Source: Gracilaria caudata
Lineage: Eukaryota; Rhodophyta; Florideophyceae; Gracilariales; Gracilariaceae
Assembly: GCA_030374735.1 (NCBI GenBank)
Contig: JASCIV010000094.1
Span: 1 to 49,274, forward strand
Length of the DNA stretch: 49,274 nt
Direction: 5' to 3'
Of the stretch, positions 1 through 8,453 are shown piece by piece (the first letter of the stretch is position 1; each line of letters opens with the position of its first letter). The notes beneath the pieces are model-generated. The model saw nothing but the letters and a program-made list of their open reading frames with translations, searched no databases and was not told the origin of the DNA. Both the position numbers and the translations under genes were made by a program.

Positions 1-401
1 CAGCACTCACTCACTCACCCTCCCACCATCCAAACGCACCGTCAGGCGTGCGCCACGCCGCGCCCCACGCGTGCCGCGCGCGCCGCGCGCGCGCGCAACG
101 CCCGTCACGCACGGCCCACGCGCACCCCACGGGCCGTCCGCGCTCGCTGTGCGCGCCGCGCCGTCCGCGCATGCACGCCCGCACCGCTCGCTGCGCGCGC
201 GCTCACTATAATGTAATCGCGCGGCATCCGCGTTCGTCAGCTCAGCGCGCAACGCCCGTCGTCGAAGAAGTGCTTGCCCGCCCCCGCGCGCAACCGACTT
301 CTGTGTGCCGCCCGTCTGGCCGAAACCCACAGCCAAATCCGCGTTCAGACTTTGTTTCGTAGCGTGCTCCTTTTCTTTTTTTGTCGCGCGCTGTTCTTTC
401 C
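1..401 (+). promoter_or_regulatory. CpG-rich 5' region of the bHLH gene
   Basis: The stretch is extremely rich in GCGC and CGCG runs and holds no convincing gene. At 199-210 it contains GCGCTCACTATA, a TATA-like element about 190 nt before the ATG at 402; the same 12-mer recurs at 45841-45852 at a similar distance from another start codon. A pyrimidine-rich tract (about 366-383) and a good start context (TTCCATGG) lie just before the gene. Promoter function is inferred from position and composition. Confidence 0.45.
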
Positions 402-1466
402 ATGGCCGACACGTTCGAGCTGCCCGAGTGGTTGCTGGATACGGAGCGCGCCGAGCCGTTGAGATTGCCGCAGGCGCTCGCCCAGTTGCTGGAATTGGAG
501 CTGCAGCCGTCCGTCACGCACGCCGTGTCCGCGCTCACGGACGCCAATGTGGCGTGCGCCGTGGTGAAGAAGTCGTCGCCGCAGCGACTGCCGCGCCGCA
601 CGTCGGTGTTTCCGTCGCCGCAGCACGCGCTGTCCAAGTCGCGTCGACAGCAACCGCCCGATTCCCGTCAGCGTCACAATGAGATGATGCGCAAGAACCG
701 CCACAAGTTCAACGCCAAGTTTGAGCAGCTCGCCGCGCTTCTGCGCTCGTACGAGCTGTCCAGCACCACGTACAAGCCCATGAAGAACAAGATTCAGACG
801 CTGGAGCGCGCCATCTTCCAGTACGCGCTCATGCAGACCAACAACGCGCGCTTCCGCTCGCTGCTCACGTTCGCGCCCGACGCGGCGCCCGTGGTGGTGG
901 CCGAGTACGCGCGCACGTTCGCGGCCATGCCGTCGCTGTCGCACGCGTGCGAGCAGCTGCTGTGTCATGTGTGCGCCACGCACGACTGGAAGTACGCGGA
1001 GGTGTGGGTGCGCGACGCGTCGCAACAGCGCTGCTACAACTATTCGCTCAAGCACGCGCTCATCCCGCCCAACAACATGCCGGACACGCGCGCGCGTCTG
1101 TCGCGCTTCGCGGCCGTGAGCAAGGGCGGCGGCGCCGATCCGTTCCTGCTGTCGCAGGCGGTGTTCCCGGCGCCGGTGTGGATCCCGGACCTGTGCAAGC
1201 AGCGAGCGAACAGCAGCCGTGCGCGCCACGCGGCCACGGCGGGCATCACCACCGCGCTCATCGTGCCGGTGTTCGTGAGTGGCGCACGGAACGGCGCCGT
1301 GGTCAACACGGTGCCGGACGCCATTCTCACGCTGATGCACGCCAACGACGAGCTGTTGTCGTTCACTAACCTGATCCGGCCGTACGACTCGGCCACCATC
1401 ACCGAGCTGCTGCACCTGGTGTCGGCGGTGGTCAAGTCGCGCGCCGCGCCGTCGTCGTCGTCGTAG
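402..1466 (+). CDS. bHLH transcription factor with C-terminal GAF-like domain
   Basis: The protein has 354 residues. The frame is open a little upstream but the first ATG is at 402. A basic helix-loop-helix spans about residues 88-141: the basic part reads RQRHNEMMRKNRHKFN, followed by helix 1 (FEQLAALL), a loop and helix 2 (KIQTLERAIFQYA). Compared with the usual HNEVERRRR pattern, the glutamate that reads the CA of an E-box is replaced by methionine, so DNA preference may differ from CACGTG. Residues 178-333 look like a GAF domain (a WKYAEVWVRD strand, then VWIPDLCKQR and TTALIVPVF). Plant MYC proteins carry a related domain in front of the bHLH; here it follows. The gene ends in a serine run encoded by TCG repeats. 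Codons are almost all G/C at third positions, unlike genes in the middle of the window. The bHLH call is firm; the GAF call is moderate. Confidence 0.8.
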   Translation: MADTFELPEWLLDTERAEPLRLPQALAQLLELELQPSVTHAVSALTDANVACAVVKKSSPQRLPRRTSVFPSPQHALSKSRRQQPPDSRQRHNEMMRKNRHKFNAKFEQLAALLRSYELSSTTYKPMKNKIQTLERAIFQYALMQTNNARFRSLLTFAPDAAPVVVAEYARTFAAMPSLSHACEQLLCHVCATHDWKYAEVWVRDASQQRCYNYSLKHALIPPNNMPDTRARLSRFAAVSKGGGADPFLLSQAVFPAPVWIPDLCKQRANSSRARHAATAGITTALIVPVFVSGARNGAVVNTVPDAILTLMHANDELLSFTNLIRPYDSATITELLHLVSAVVKSRAAPSSSS

Positions 1467-1575
1467 CCGTTTTCGGATGGCTTTTGCTTGTTGTTGCTTC
1501 GCGTCTTGTGATAACTTGCCTTTTTTGTGTCGCTTCCTCTTTTTTTTTGAACATACATGTTTAATTTCACTTTGC

Positions 1576-1581
1576 AATAAA
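1576..1581 (+). terminator. AATAAA polyadenylation signal of the bHLH gene
   Basis: A perfect AATAAA lies about 110 nt after the bHLH stop codon, after a T-rich stretch that includes a run of nine T. Position and sequence fit a eukaryotic poly(A) signal. Whether this alga uses AATAAA is not known from the window. Confidence 0.4.
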
Positions 1582-2000
1582 GCATCAACTTGATGAACAC
1601 TGTCAGAGCGCGCCAACGCCATCACCTGTTTGGAACATTCTCGTCTTCCTCCATGAGGTCGCATGAGCGCATCATGAGCTTTTACGGAAAAAAAAAAAAA
1701 AGCAATAATAAGAGTTTGGCGCACCTTCTGTCCCTTCTGACCTTCTTCCACCGCGTTCAAACCAATTTCCAAACTGATTCCATTCCAAAAAAAAAAAGAA
1801 AGACAGCAACGTGAAGAAAGAGTGCAAGCGTGTTCTGTGTTTGTGGCCTGTTTCCGAGCACACTTCAAAACTCTTGAGAGCCGCTTGTTGACAACAAATA
1901 GAAGGCACATTACCGCCAGAACACTGCCAACTGCGACGCACCGAGGTGCAACAATAATAAATAATAACAAACTCGCGAGCCGCGCGCGCGCAGTGCACAC

Positions 2001-2025
2001 GGGTACCAAGGGTACCAAGGGTACG
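2001..2025 (+). repeat. GGGTACCAA 9-bp tandem repeat
   Basis: Two full copies of GGGTACCAA and a partial third (GGGTACG). Each unit contains the palindrome GGTACC. A 14-nt piece of this repeat (reverse complement TACCCTTGGTACCC) recurs at 15032-15045, upstream of the membrane-protein gene. Confidence 0.6.
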
Positions 2026-4011
2026 TTGCGCTGTGGATGACTTGCAGCGATGTGCAGACTGCGCGCAGCGGCGCGCTTTTTGGCGCGCTGTTTGAGAGCT
2101 TCTGAATTGATAGTGAATGGTTACGCCAGCCGCAGAGAAATTGGGTGCAACACAGAACACTTCTGTGATGAGGCGAGTCTCGAGTGGACTATCGATAAGC
2201 GCCAGTTTTGTGGTGCGTTCTTTTTTTACTCTGCCACCATCGTGAACGGCGTGCGCGTTGAGAGTTCCATGTGCTCTCAAGACACGGAAGCGATTGAACA
2301 TGGTGTCGTATCGCTTTTGGGCAGGTGGAAGCAATACAGGATCGTATGTTTAAAGAAAGCGAAAACGCTTTTGGGGGTACGTACCACGCAATGGTCCACC
2401 CTTGTCGATATGTGCGTTTATGCTCTCATCCTTTTCTTTTTTTTGGTTCACGCGCGGCGATAACGCAGGGTTTGTTGTCGGCAGAAGCGCGCGATCTCGA
2501 GATTTGTCATGTTCGAACACACCAACGCATTCGTTGCTGCGCGTTTTTGGCGCGCAACATGATGTTTGATGTTGGGAGTGTGGTGGCGGTTGTGGGCGCG
2601 TGGTGAAAAATGAGGCGCTCAAAAAAGGGCGTTTGATGCTCGAAACCATGAGGTTGAATTTTGCACAGAGCTATGACGATTTCGGCGGTTTGGTGTATGT
2701 TACTGCTTATGTGCACCGACAGAGTGCTCGGTGGGGGTTCCGCCCCCCCCTCTTTTACGGAAGTGTTGCCACTTGACAGTGCCTTCGTACGGCGCCTTAA
2801 ACCCTTAATTGATGGCGGGTTGTTGCCGTTTGGTTGGGTGTGCGCGCAGACAGGCGCGGAAGGGACTGTGTGTTGCGGGTGTAACCCCCAGGGACGGAAC
2901 AAACTTTTTTTCTGTTTGAGGAGGACTGTCAATGGCGCACGAGGAATGGCCCCGGACAAGGTGTGTGTGATTTGGGACGTTATCCCTGGGGGCTGCCTCT
3001 CTCGCTCGCTTTGAGAACACAAACGAAGAGTGCGCGCATTTTAAGGCGTACGTCATGAGAAGTTGCAGCCACAACTAACATTGCGCTGATTCGAGAGAAA
3101 ATGCGCAATGGCACGGAAGAGAGGCGGAGATAGAGAGAGAGCGCGAGAGATAGGGAAGATAGATACGGTGGACACGTCACGTGCGGGGGTGATCGATGAA
3201 TGATCGAACAAATGTCAGCAGCGCACGCTGTGATTGGATGCCAAAGTGGTGAGTTACGGTGCGTTTTTTTTTTCTCGAAGGTGAGAAAGCTTTGGTGGCT
3301 GGAAGTGCTCAGTGGTAACGAAGAATCTTCTTCGCTGGGGTGCCGCCGTCTCATGGAAGAACGAACGCTGTTTCATGTTAGATCGCATCGACGACAAACC
3401 GTTTTTTCTTTTCTCTCCGCGTCGCATGCATGAGAGCGGGGATACAGCGACAACTTTTGAGAAGCGCTGCTACAAAGCCACCGCGTCTTTCTTTTGCGAG
3501 TTACGTGCAGGGGGGGGCGGTGAGTTGTTCCAACGTGTGGCACCAACGGCAATAACATGAGCTCTCTCGCTTCCTCTTCTTCGCGCGCGCCGCGCGCGCA
3601 CATGCCAGCGTGACGCTTCGCGGGTGCCAAGCGCGCAACACCGCGCCACGTAACACACGGCGGCGGGTGCGCGCGCACCGCCGCGCACCGCCGCGACGCA
3701 TTTGTGTGGGTTGTGTGCGCTGCGTTGCGATGCAAAGCGCGCCGTGCAAAATGGGTGGAGCTCGCTCGCCGCATTGCCACGCGTGCCGCACCGTGGCCGT
3801 TGCTTCCCGCTGCGGGTGGCTGCGCCACTGCAGCGCTCCATTCGCGCCGCGCGTGTCCTCGCAGATCCGCCGCTCGTGCGCGCGTGCTCGATCTGCACTG
3901 CAGATTCCGCAGCGCTTCAGAAAGCTGCCGCATTCAATTCACACCCACCGCGCAACGTCGTAGAGAGGAGGGGGTGTCGTTCGTTTGTTGTTACTGCCTT
4001 TCTTCGTCAAG

Positions 4012-6018
4012 ATGCTTGTGCACGCGTCTGCGTTCTGCGCGAGCACGCTGTTGCCCAACCTGCTTCCCGCAGCCAGCTGCGCTGCTCGCCAGAACGTATC
4101 GTCGTTCCGTCCGCGATTCGTGCCGGTGAAACGCCCATCGCGCAGCACTCAACTCAGCGTTGTGCGCACCAGATGCGCCGCCACTGATAGCGTTTCAGCG
4201 CCGGAACAATCGTCGCTCGTGCAGCGCGAGGACGTGGTCACCGTCGCGTTCGTCGCTCACATCGACCATGGAAAATCCTCCATGTGCGACGCGTTGCTCA
4301 AGGGCGCCGCGTGTTTTCGGGACAACCAGCACGTGGAGGAACGCGTCATGGACGGAATGGACCTTGAAAAAGAGCGCGGCATTACTATCAACGCCAGTGC
4401 GGCTAGTCTGGTGTACAACGGAGTCAATGTTCAGATTTTGGACACGCCTGGACATGCCGATTTTGGAGGCGAGGTGGAGCGCGTTCTCAATATGACCGAC
4501 GGTGTTTTGCTGCTGGTTGACTCGGTCGAGGGTCCCAAACCGCAGACCCGCTTTGTGTTGAAGAAGGCCATTGAACTCAACAAGAAGATCTCGCTCATTA
4601 TTAACAAGATGGATCGACCTCAGGCGCGTCCAGACTACGTCGTCGATGCTACTTTTGACCTCATGGCCGAACTGGGCGCCACGGATGAGCAGATGGATTT
4701 TGAAATTGCGTACGCTTCTGCTATTAATGGCCAGTCGGCATCTGAGCCGCATGCTTTGGAGGATAATATGCACGCAGTCTTCGACCTTATCCTCAAGTTT
4801 CCGAGACCAAGGGTGGCTCTGGATGCGCCCTTGCAGCTGCAGGTGAACAACGTCACCTACGATGAGTTCAAGGGACGTCTTGTATCGGGTAGAATCAACG
4901 CAGGCGTGCTCAAAAAGGGGCAGTCGGTGGTTGTCTGCCATCCCGAAAAAGATGACCTTCGCGGGAAAGTTGCGGAGATTTTTGTATACGACAAGCTTGG
5001 AAGAGCTTCGGTGGAACAAGCCACGGCTGGAGATATCGTCATGTTCTCCGGACTCGCAAAGTTCGAAATTGGAGACACCATTTGTTCCCCGGATGCTGTG
5101 AATCCGTTGCCCCCTATTTCTGTTGAGGAACCTACGGTTCGCATGTCGTTCATGGTGAACACTTCGGAATTTGCCGGCCAGGAGGGCAAGTATGTCACTT
5201 CTCGAAATATTCGCGATCGTCTGGACAAGGAACTTGAACGGAATGTGGGTCTCAAGTTGGATTTGGAACGCTCTTCTCCGGAGTGTATTGAGGTTTGTGG
5301 GCGTGGGGCGCTTCATCTTACAATTCTCATTGAGACCATGCGGAGAGAAGGCTTTGAGTTTATGATTGGGCCTCCGACCGTCATTACCAAGCTGGTGGAT
5401 GGAGTCAAGCATGAGCCTTTCGAACAATTTGAAGTTGAAGTTCCCGAGCAATATATGGGATCTGTGGTTGATTTGCTTGGTCGCAGAAAGGGCGAAATGA
5501 CCAACATGACCGGCGCCAACTCTGAAAACATGGCTAGTGTCACATACATGATGCCTACCAGAGGGTTGCTAGGCGTGAAGAACGCTCTGCTGACCGCTAC
5601 GAGAGGCACTGCGGTGATGAACTCCCAGTTTGAAGGATACCGTCCCTATGCTGGCGAGATGGAGGGTAAGGAGAACGGCAGTCTGGTCGTCTACGAAACT
5701 GGCAAGGCCACCACGTATGGACTTGAGGCCGCTCAGGATCGTGGGCGTCTTCTCATCAAGCCCGGAGAGAAGGTTTATAAGAACCAAATATGTGGCATTC
5801 ATCAACGCCCCGGTGATTTGCCTGTGAACATTTGCAGGGTTAAGGCGCTCACCAATTATCGCTCAGCTACTAAAGAGATCAAGGGTGGCATGCAGGGATT
5901 ATTGGAGTTTTCGCTTGATGACGCTATTGAATATATTGGACATGATGAGGTCGTTGAGGTTACTCCGGAGAGCGTTAGATTGTCGAAGAGGGCTTCTTTG
6001 ACGAAGAAAAAGAAGTAG
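4012..6018 (+). CDS. typA: Translational GTPase TypA/BipA, predicted plastid form
   Basis: A ribosome-associated GTPase of the EF-G superfamily, 668 residues from the ATG at 4012 (no upstream in-frame ATG). The first 70 or so residues are rich in Ala, Ser and Arg and poor in acids, as expected for an organellar transit peptide. The G domain follows with P-loop AHIDHGKSS (about 82-90), switch RGITI, DTPGHADFGGEVER and NKMDRP. EF-G-like domains and the TypA C-terminal part (RRKGEMTNM, TRGLLGVKN, GQ-less YRPYAGEMEGKENGSLV) complete it. Bacterial TypA is about 600-610 residues, so the extra length is the N-terminal extension. In plants the plastid homologue supports chloroplast translation under stress; the same role here is inferred. 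Family assignment is firm. GC content falls along the gene, from the CpG-rich 5' end to a more balanced body. Confidence 0.93.
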   Translation: MLVHASAFCASTLLPNLLPAASCAARQNVSSFRPRFVPVKRPSRSTQLSVVRTRCAATDSVSAPEQSSLVQREDVVTVAFVAHIDHGKSSMCDALLKGAACFRDNQHVEERVMDGMDLEKERGITINASAASLVYNGVNVQILDTPGHADFGGEVERVLNMTDGVLLLVDSVEGPKPQTRFVLKKAIELNKKISLIINKMDRPQARPDYVVDATFDLMAELGATDEQMDFEIAYASAINGQSASEPHALEDNMHAVFDLILKFPRPRVALDAPLQLQVNNVTYDEFKGRLVSGRINAGVLKKGQSVVVCHPEKDDLRGKVAEIFVYDKLGRASVEQATAGDIVMFSGLAKFEIGDTICSPDAVNPLPPISVEEPTVRMSFMVNTSEFAGQEGKYVTSRNIRDRLDKELERNVGLKLDLERSSPECIEVCGRGALHLTILIETMRREGFEFMIGPPTVITKLVDGVKHEPFEQFEVEVPEQYMGSVVDLLGRRKGEMTNMTGANSENMASVTYMMPTRGLLGVKNALLTATRGTAVMNSQFEGYRPYAGEMEGKENGSLVVYETGKATTYGLEAAQDRGRLLIKPGEKVYKNQICGIHQRPGDLPVNICRVKALTNYRSATKEIKGGMQGLLEFSLDDAIEYIGHDEVVEVTPESVRLSKRASLTKKKK

Positions 6019-7001
6019 GTTGCCGTTCTTTTCATTGGAGTTCCCAGTTGTTTTGCTTATACTGTTTTGATGGTTAGGCTTGCGTGCCGGTTTTATATAA
6101 AAGTTTTGTGTGAAGTGGTCATGTTCTTTTCCACGCTGTCATGAGTGGTGGTTTGGTCTTTGATCAGCGCTAGTAACGGGGCTGGAAATCTGATCGTACT
6201 CCCTCGGTATCGCCGTCGATTTCAACACTCAACGCAGTGAATCGAAGGATGTGAAACCTATTTTCCCTCAAAGGTATCAGGCCAGTTGTTGATGATCTCT
6301 CAGAGGAATAAGTCCTTGGGGTCTCGAAGAGGGGAAGAGTGCGATACAAATTCCATCGTGAAGACGAGTCATGTACCTCGTTCAGTGTCCCTGATCTGCA
6401 GCGCAACTTACATCCGTTCTTTGTATAGTACCATCGTATCGATGTTAGTGTATATACAGGATATCGGATGTCATCATGACGTTGACAGCGGTTCCCTCGT
6501 ATATCAAAAATTAGGCACGACTACCATGTTTATTGTAGTGTCAGGGTGGGCGAGTATGCCGCAACCAGTGTCAAGGGGGGCGAGTAATACTCGCCGAGCA
6601 TGCTGCAACCAAAATCGGAACGACCAGCGGGACCCATCAAAAACACCATCACTCTTCAGGATATCAGAAGCACGGGGTTGAAATATTGGCCCAGCAAAAG
6701 CTGTATTACAATTGATGATAAGAGGTTCGGAAGTTTTGCTCAGATAATCCTGACCTTTTTTGTTCGCATGCTTTCCAAAGTCATGGGCCATAAGCTAAAG
6801 TCAGAGAGCTCTTGGGCGAAGGGCCATAGAGAAAAAGATGTTAAGGGATTCGACTGTAGTCCAGAGCATCTCACCTTGCGAACCGTGGAGCGGAAGCATA
6901 CCTCAATCTGCTATCTCACTGTGCGATTTTTCATTTCTCTCGTACAATATCTCATGTGGTAACGCTGTGCCTTTTCGGGATCTACTAACCCCTACTGAGC
7001 A
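6019..7001. other. Intergenic region with palindrome and imperfect repeat
   Basis: Short overlapping open frames occur on both strands (for example 6289-6681 + and 6504-6791 -), none recognisable. At 6545-6605 there is an imperfect duplication built on GGGCGAGTA followed by GC(C/T)GCAACC. Within it lies a perfect palindrome, GGCGAGTA-A-TACTCGCC (6579-6595). Probably non-coding. Confidence 0.4.
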
Positions 7002-8249
7002 ATGACTACTTTCTTACCTGAGAGCAGTCGTTCAAAACAGACAGTGCAAGGTGTAAATCCCGTCCGCATTGCTACGATACTTTTCGCTCTCTTCGTTATC
7101 CTCATGACGTTAAGAGATTCTGGAACGCCTATAGAGGACATCACAGGCACTTTTTCCGGTTTTAACAATTCTATGCTCGGGGATGAGTCAGAGGCCAAGA
7201 CCTCAAATTTTGTGGCCAACACACAGGATCACACTGAGGACAACACAGAGAATGCCATTGAAGAGAACACTAAGGACAAAGTCGACCCTTGGCCTAATAC
7301 AAACGCTGAGGAGTTCAAACCTGTCGCAGCCAAGTCCTTTCACATGAATGACTTCACAGAAAAGAAGGCATCAGATAGCCACATCGACTATCGCCCTCCG
7401 CCGTGCACGCAGTCAGAACCTGGGAAACAAAACTTTCTTATGGTTTTCATGGGACATAGTGCTTCTTCGGCCATTCTGTCCGAATTGAAGCAACACTCGC
7501 GCTTTTTCATCACCGTACCAGAGCCCATCGACCATCCGCCCTACGAATTCAATTCCGAGCTGGGCCTCCAATACGCTGATGAATTCTTTCAAAACTCGTC
7601 TTCGACCGGAAAAATCGCCGGTTTCAAGATGCGTCCATGGCACATTCTGCATGCAGCAGACGAATGGAAAGCTCTTATAAAGAAGCACAATATTCGCTTG
7701 ATATGGCAGTATAGGATTAATGTCTTTAAGCAAGCCGTAGGCGAGTACACTGCGAGGTACATGAATGACAGCTCAGCTATTGAAGGAATTGATCACACAA
7801 TGGCAGAAGAAGATCGGTGCAAAATCGGTGTGGGGTGTCAATTCCGAATTGATAACGTGTCACGGCTTCACGATCTTATGGTGAACTTCATTGAGAACAA
7901 CAGACAGATTCAAGATGCCGTGCAGCTCCTCTCAGATCCTAGTGAAAAAGAGCAATGCCTAATTCCGGTTACATATGAAGATTATCTATATAACAGAGAG
8001 ACAACGATGCGAAAGCTTCTGACTTTTCTCGACGTCCCATTGGAAGACCATTCACCGTTCAGGAAGAAGGCTACAAGCGACAACATGTGCTACGCTCTTC
8101 TAAACTTTTACGATGAGATATGCGAGGCCTTCTTCCGATGTTCCAAATGGAGAGCAATGCTACATGACCCTCGAAACTCCTGCACATGCTCTTTATCCAA
8201 AACCGCAGGACCATCGAGTTCTGGTCCTCTTTGTCCAGAAGTGAGTTGA
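7002..8249 (+). CDS. Predicted Golgi type II membrane sulfotransferase
   Basis: The 415-residue protein starts at an ATG with a short basic cytosolic tail and one membrane segment (about residues 21-38, VRIATILFALFVILMTL), followed by a stem region rich in Asp, Glu and Asn. The globular part has a sulfotransferase-like layout: a hydrophobic strand and loop at about 142-162 (NFLMVFMGHSASSAI), where the 5'-PAPS loop is expected but without the classical Lys/Arg-Ser-Gly signature, and a later VTYEDYLYNRETTMRKLL-FLDV stretch at about 323-345 typical of carbohydrate sulfotransferases. Several cysteines near the C-terminus may form disulfides. Such enzymes transfer sulfate from PAPS to glycans in the Golgi; a role in sulfated wall galactans would suit a red alga but is inference. 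It is convergent with the RNB gene downstream. Confidence 0.65.
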   Translation: MTTFLPESSRSKQTVQGVNPVRIATILFALFVILMTLRDSGTPIEDITGTFSGFNNSMLGDESEAKTSNFVANTQDHTEDNTENAIEENTKDKVDPWPNTNAEEFKPVAAKSFHMNDFTEKKASDSHIDYRPPPCTQSEPGKQNFLMVFMGHSASSAILSELKQHSRFFITVPEPIDHPPYEFNSELGLQYADEFFQNSSSTGKIAGFKMRPWHILHAADEWKALIKKHNIRLIWQYRINVFKQAVGEYTARYMNDSSAIEGIDHTMAEEDRCKIGVGCQFRIDNVSRLHDLMVNFIENNRQIQDAVQLLSDPSEKEQCLIPVTYEDYLYNRETTMRKLLTFLDVPLEDHSPFRKKATSDNMCYALLNFYDEICEAFFRCSKWRAMLHDPRNSCTCSLSKTAGPSSSGPLCPEVS

Positions 8250-8453
8250 GAATTCTTAGAGGCAGAGGCTTTGGAACATTCGTGATAACGTGCTCATGCC
8301 ATCGTATCTCCTAGCTCGGTTACACGCTAAACAGAGTGGCACCGTCGCATGTTGCTTCTCTTCGGCCACATATTTGAGACGCAGTACCGAAACGCTCGAG
8401 CTGATTTGGAGCACTCATTGAGAACACATGACGGTACGAGAGCAAATCTTTGT

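Larger units (their letters stand above)
1467..4011. other. 2.5 kb gene-poor stretch between bHLH gene and typA
   Basis: No gene is recognised. Two short ATG frames exist, neither with a family match I know: 2050-2463 (+, 137 codons) and 2673-3014 (+, 113 codons, with a hydrophobic signal-like start). Visible non-coding structure: a run of 14 A near 1688; GGTACC-containing 9-bp repeats at 2001-2025; three TTTGGCGC sites (1715, about 2079 and 2546) matching the E2F consensus, two of them inside the 12-mer TTTTTGGCGCGC; a polypurine tract near 3112-3160; a CACGTG G-box at 3178-3183; and a CpG-rich stretch from about 3580 leading into typA. It may be a regulatory region or hold a non-coding RNA. 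Confidence 0.5.

Noticed and set aside
345..2018. Long minus-strand open frame (over 550 codons) across the bHLH gene
   Set aside because: It is antisense to a well-supported gene with G/C third positions, has an Arg-rich low-complexity translation and no domain.
4195..5451. 418-codon minus-strand frame inside typA
   Set aside because: Antisense shadow of a conserved gene; no recognisable domain.
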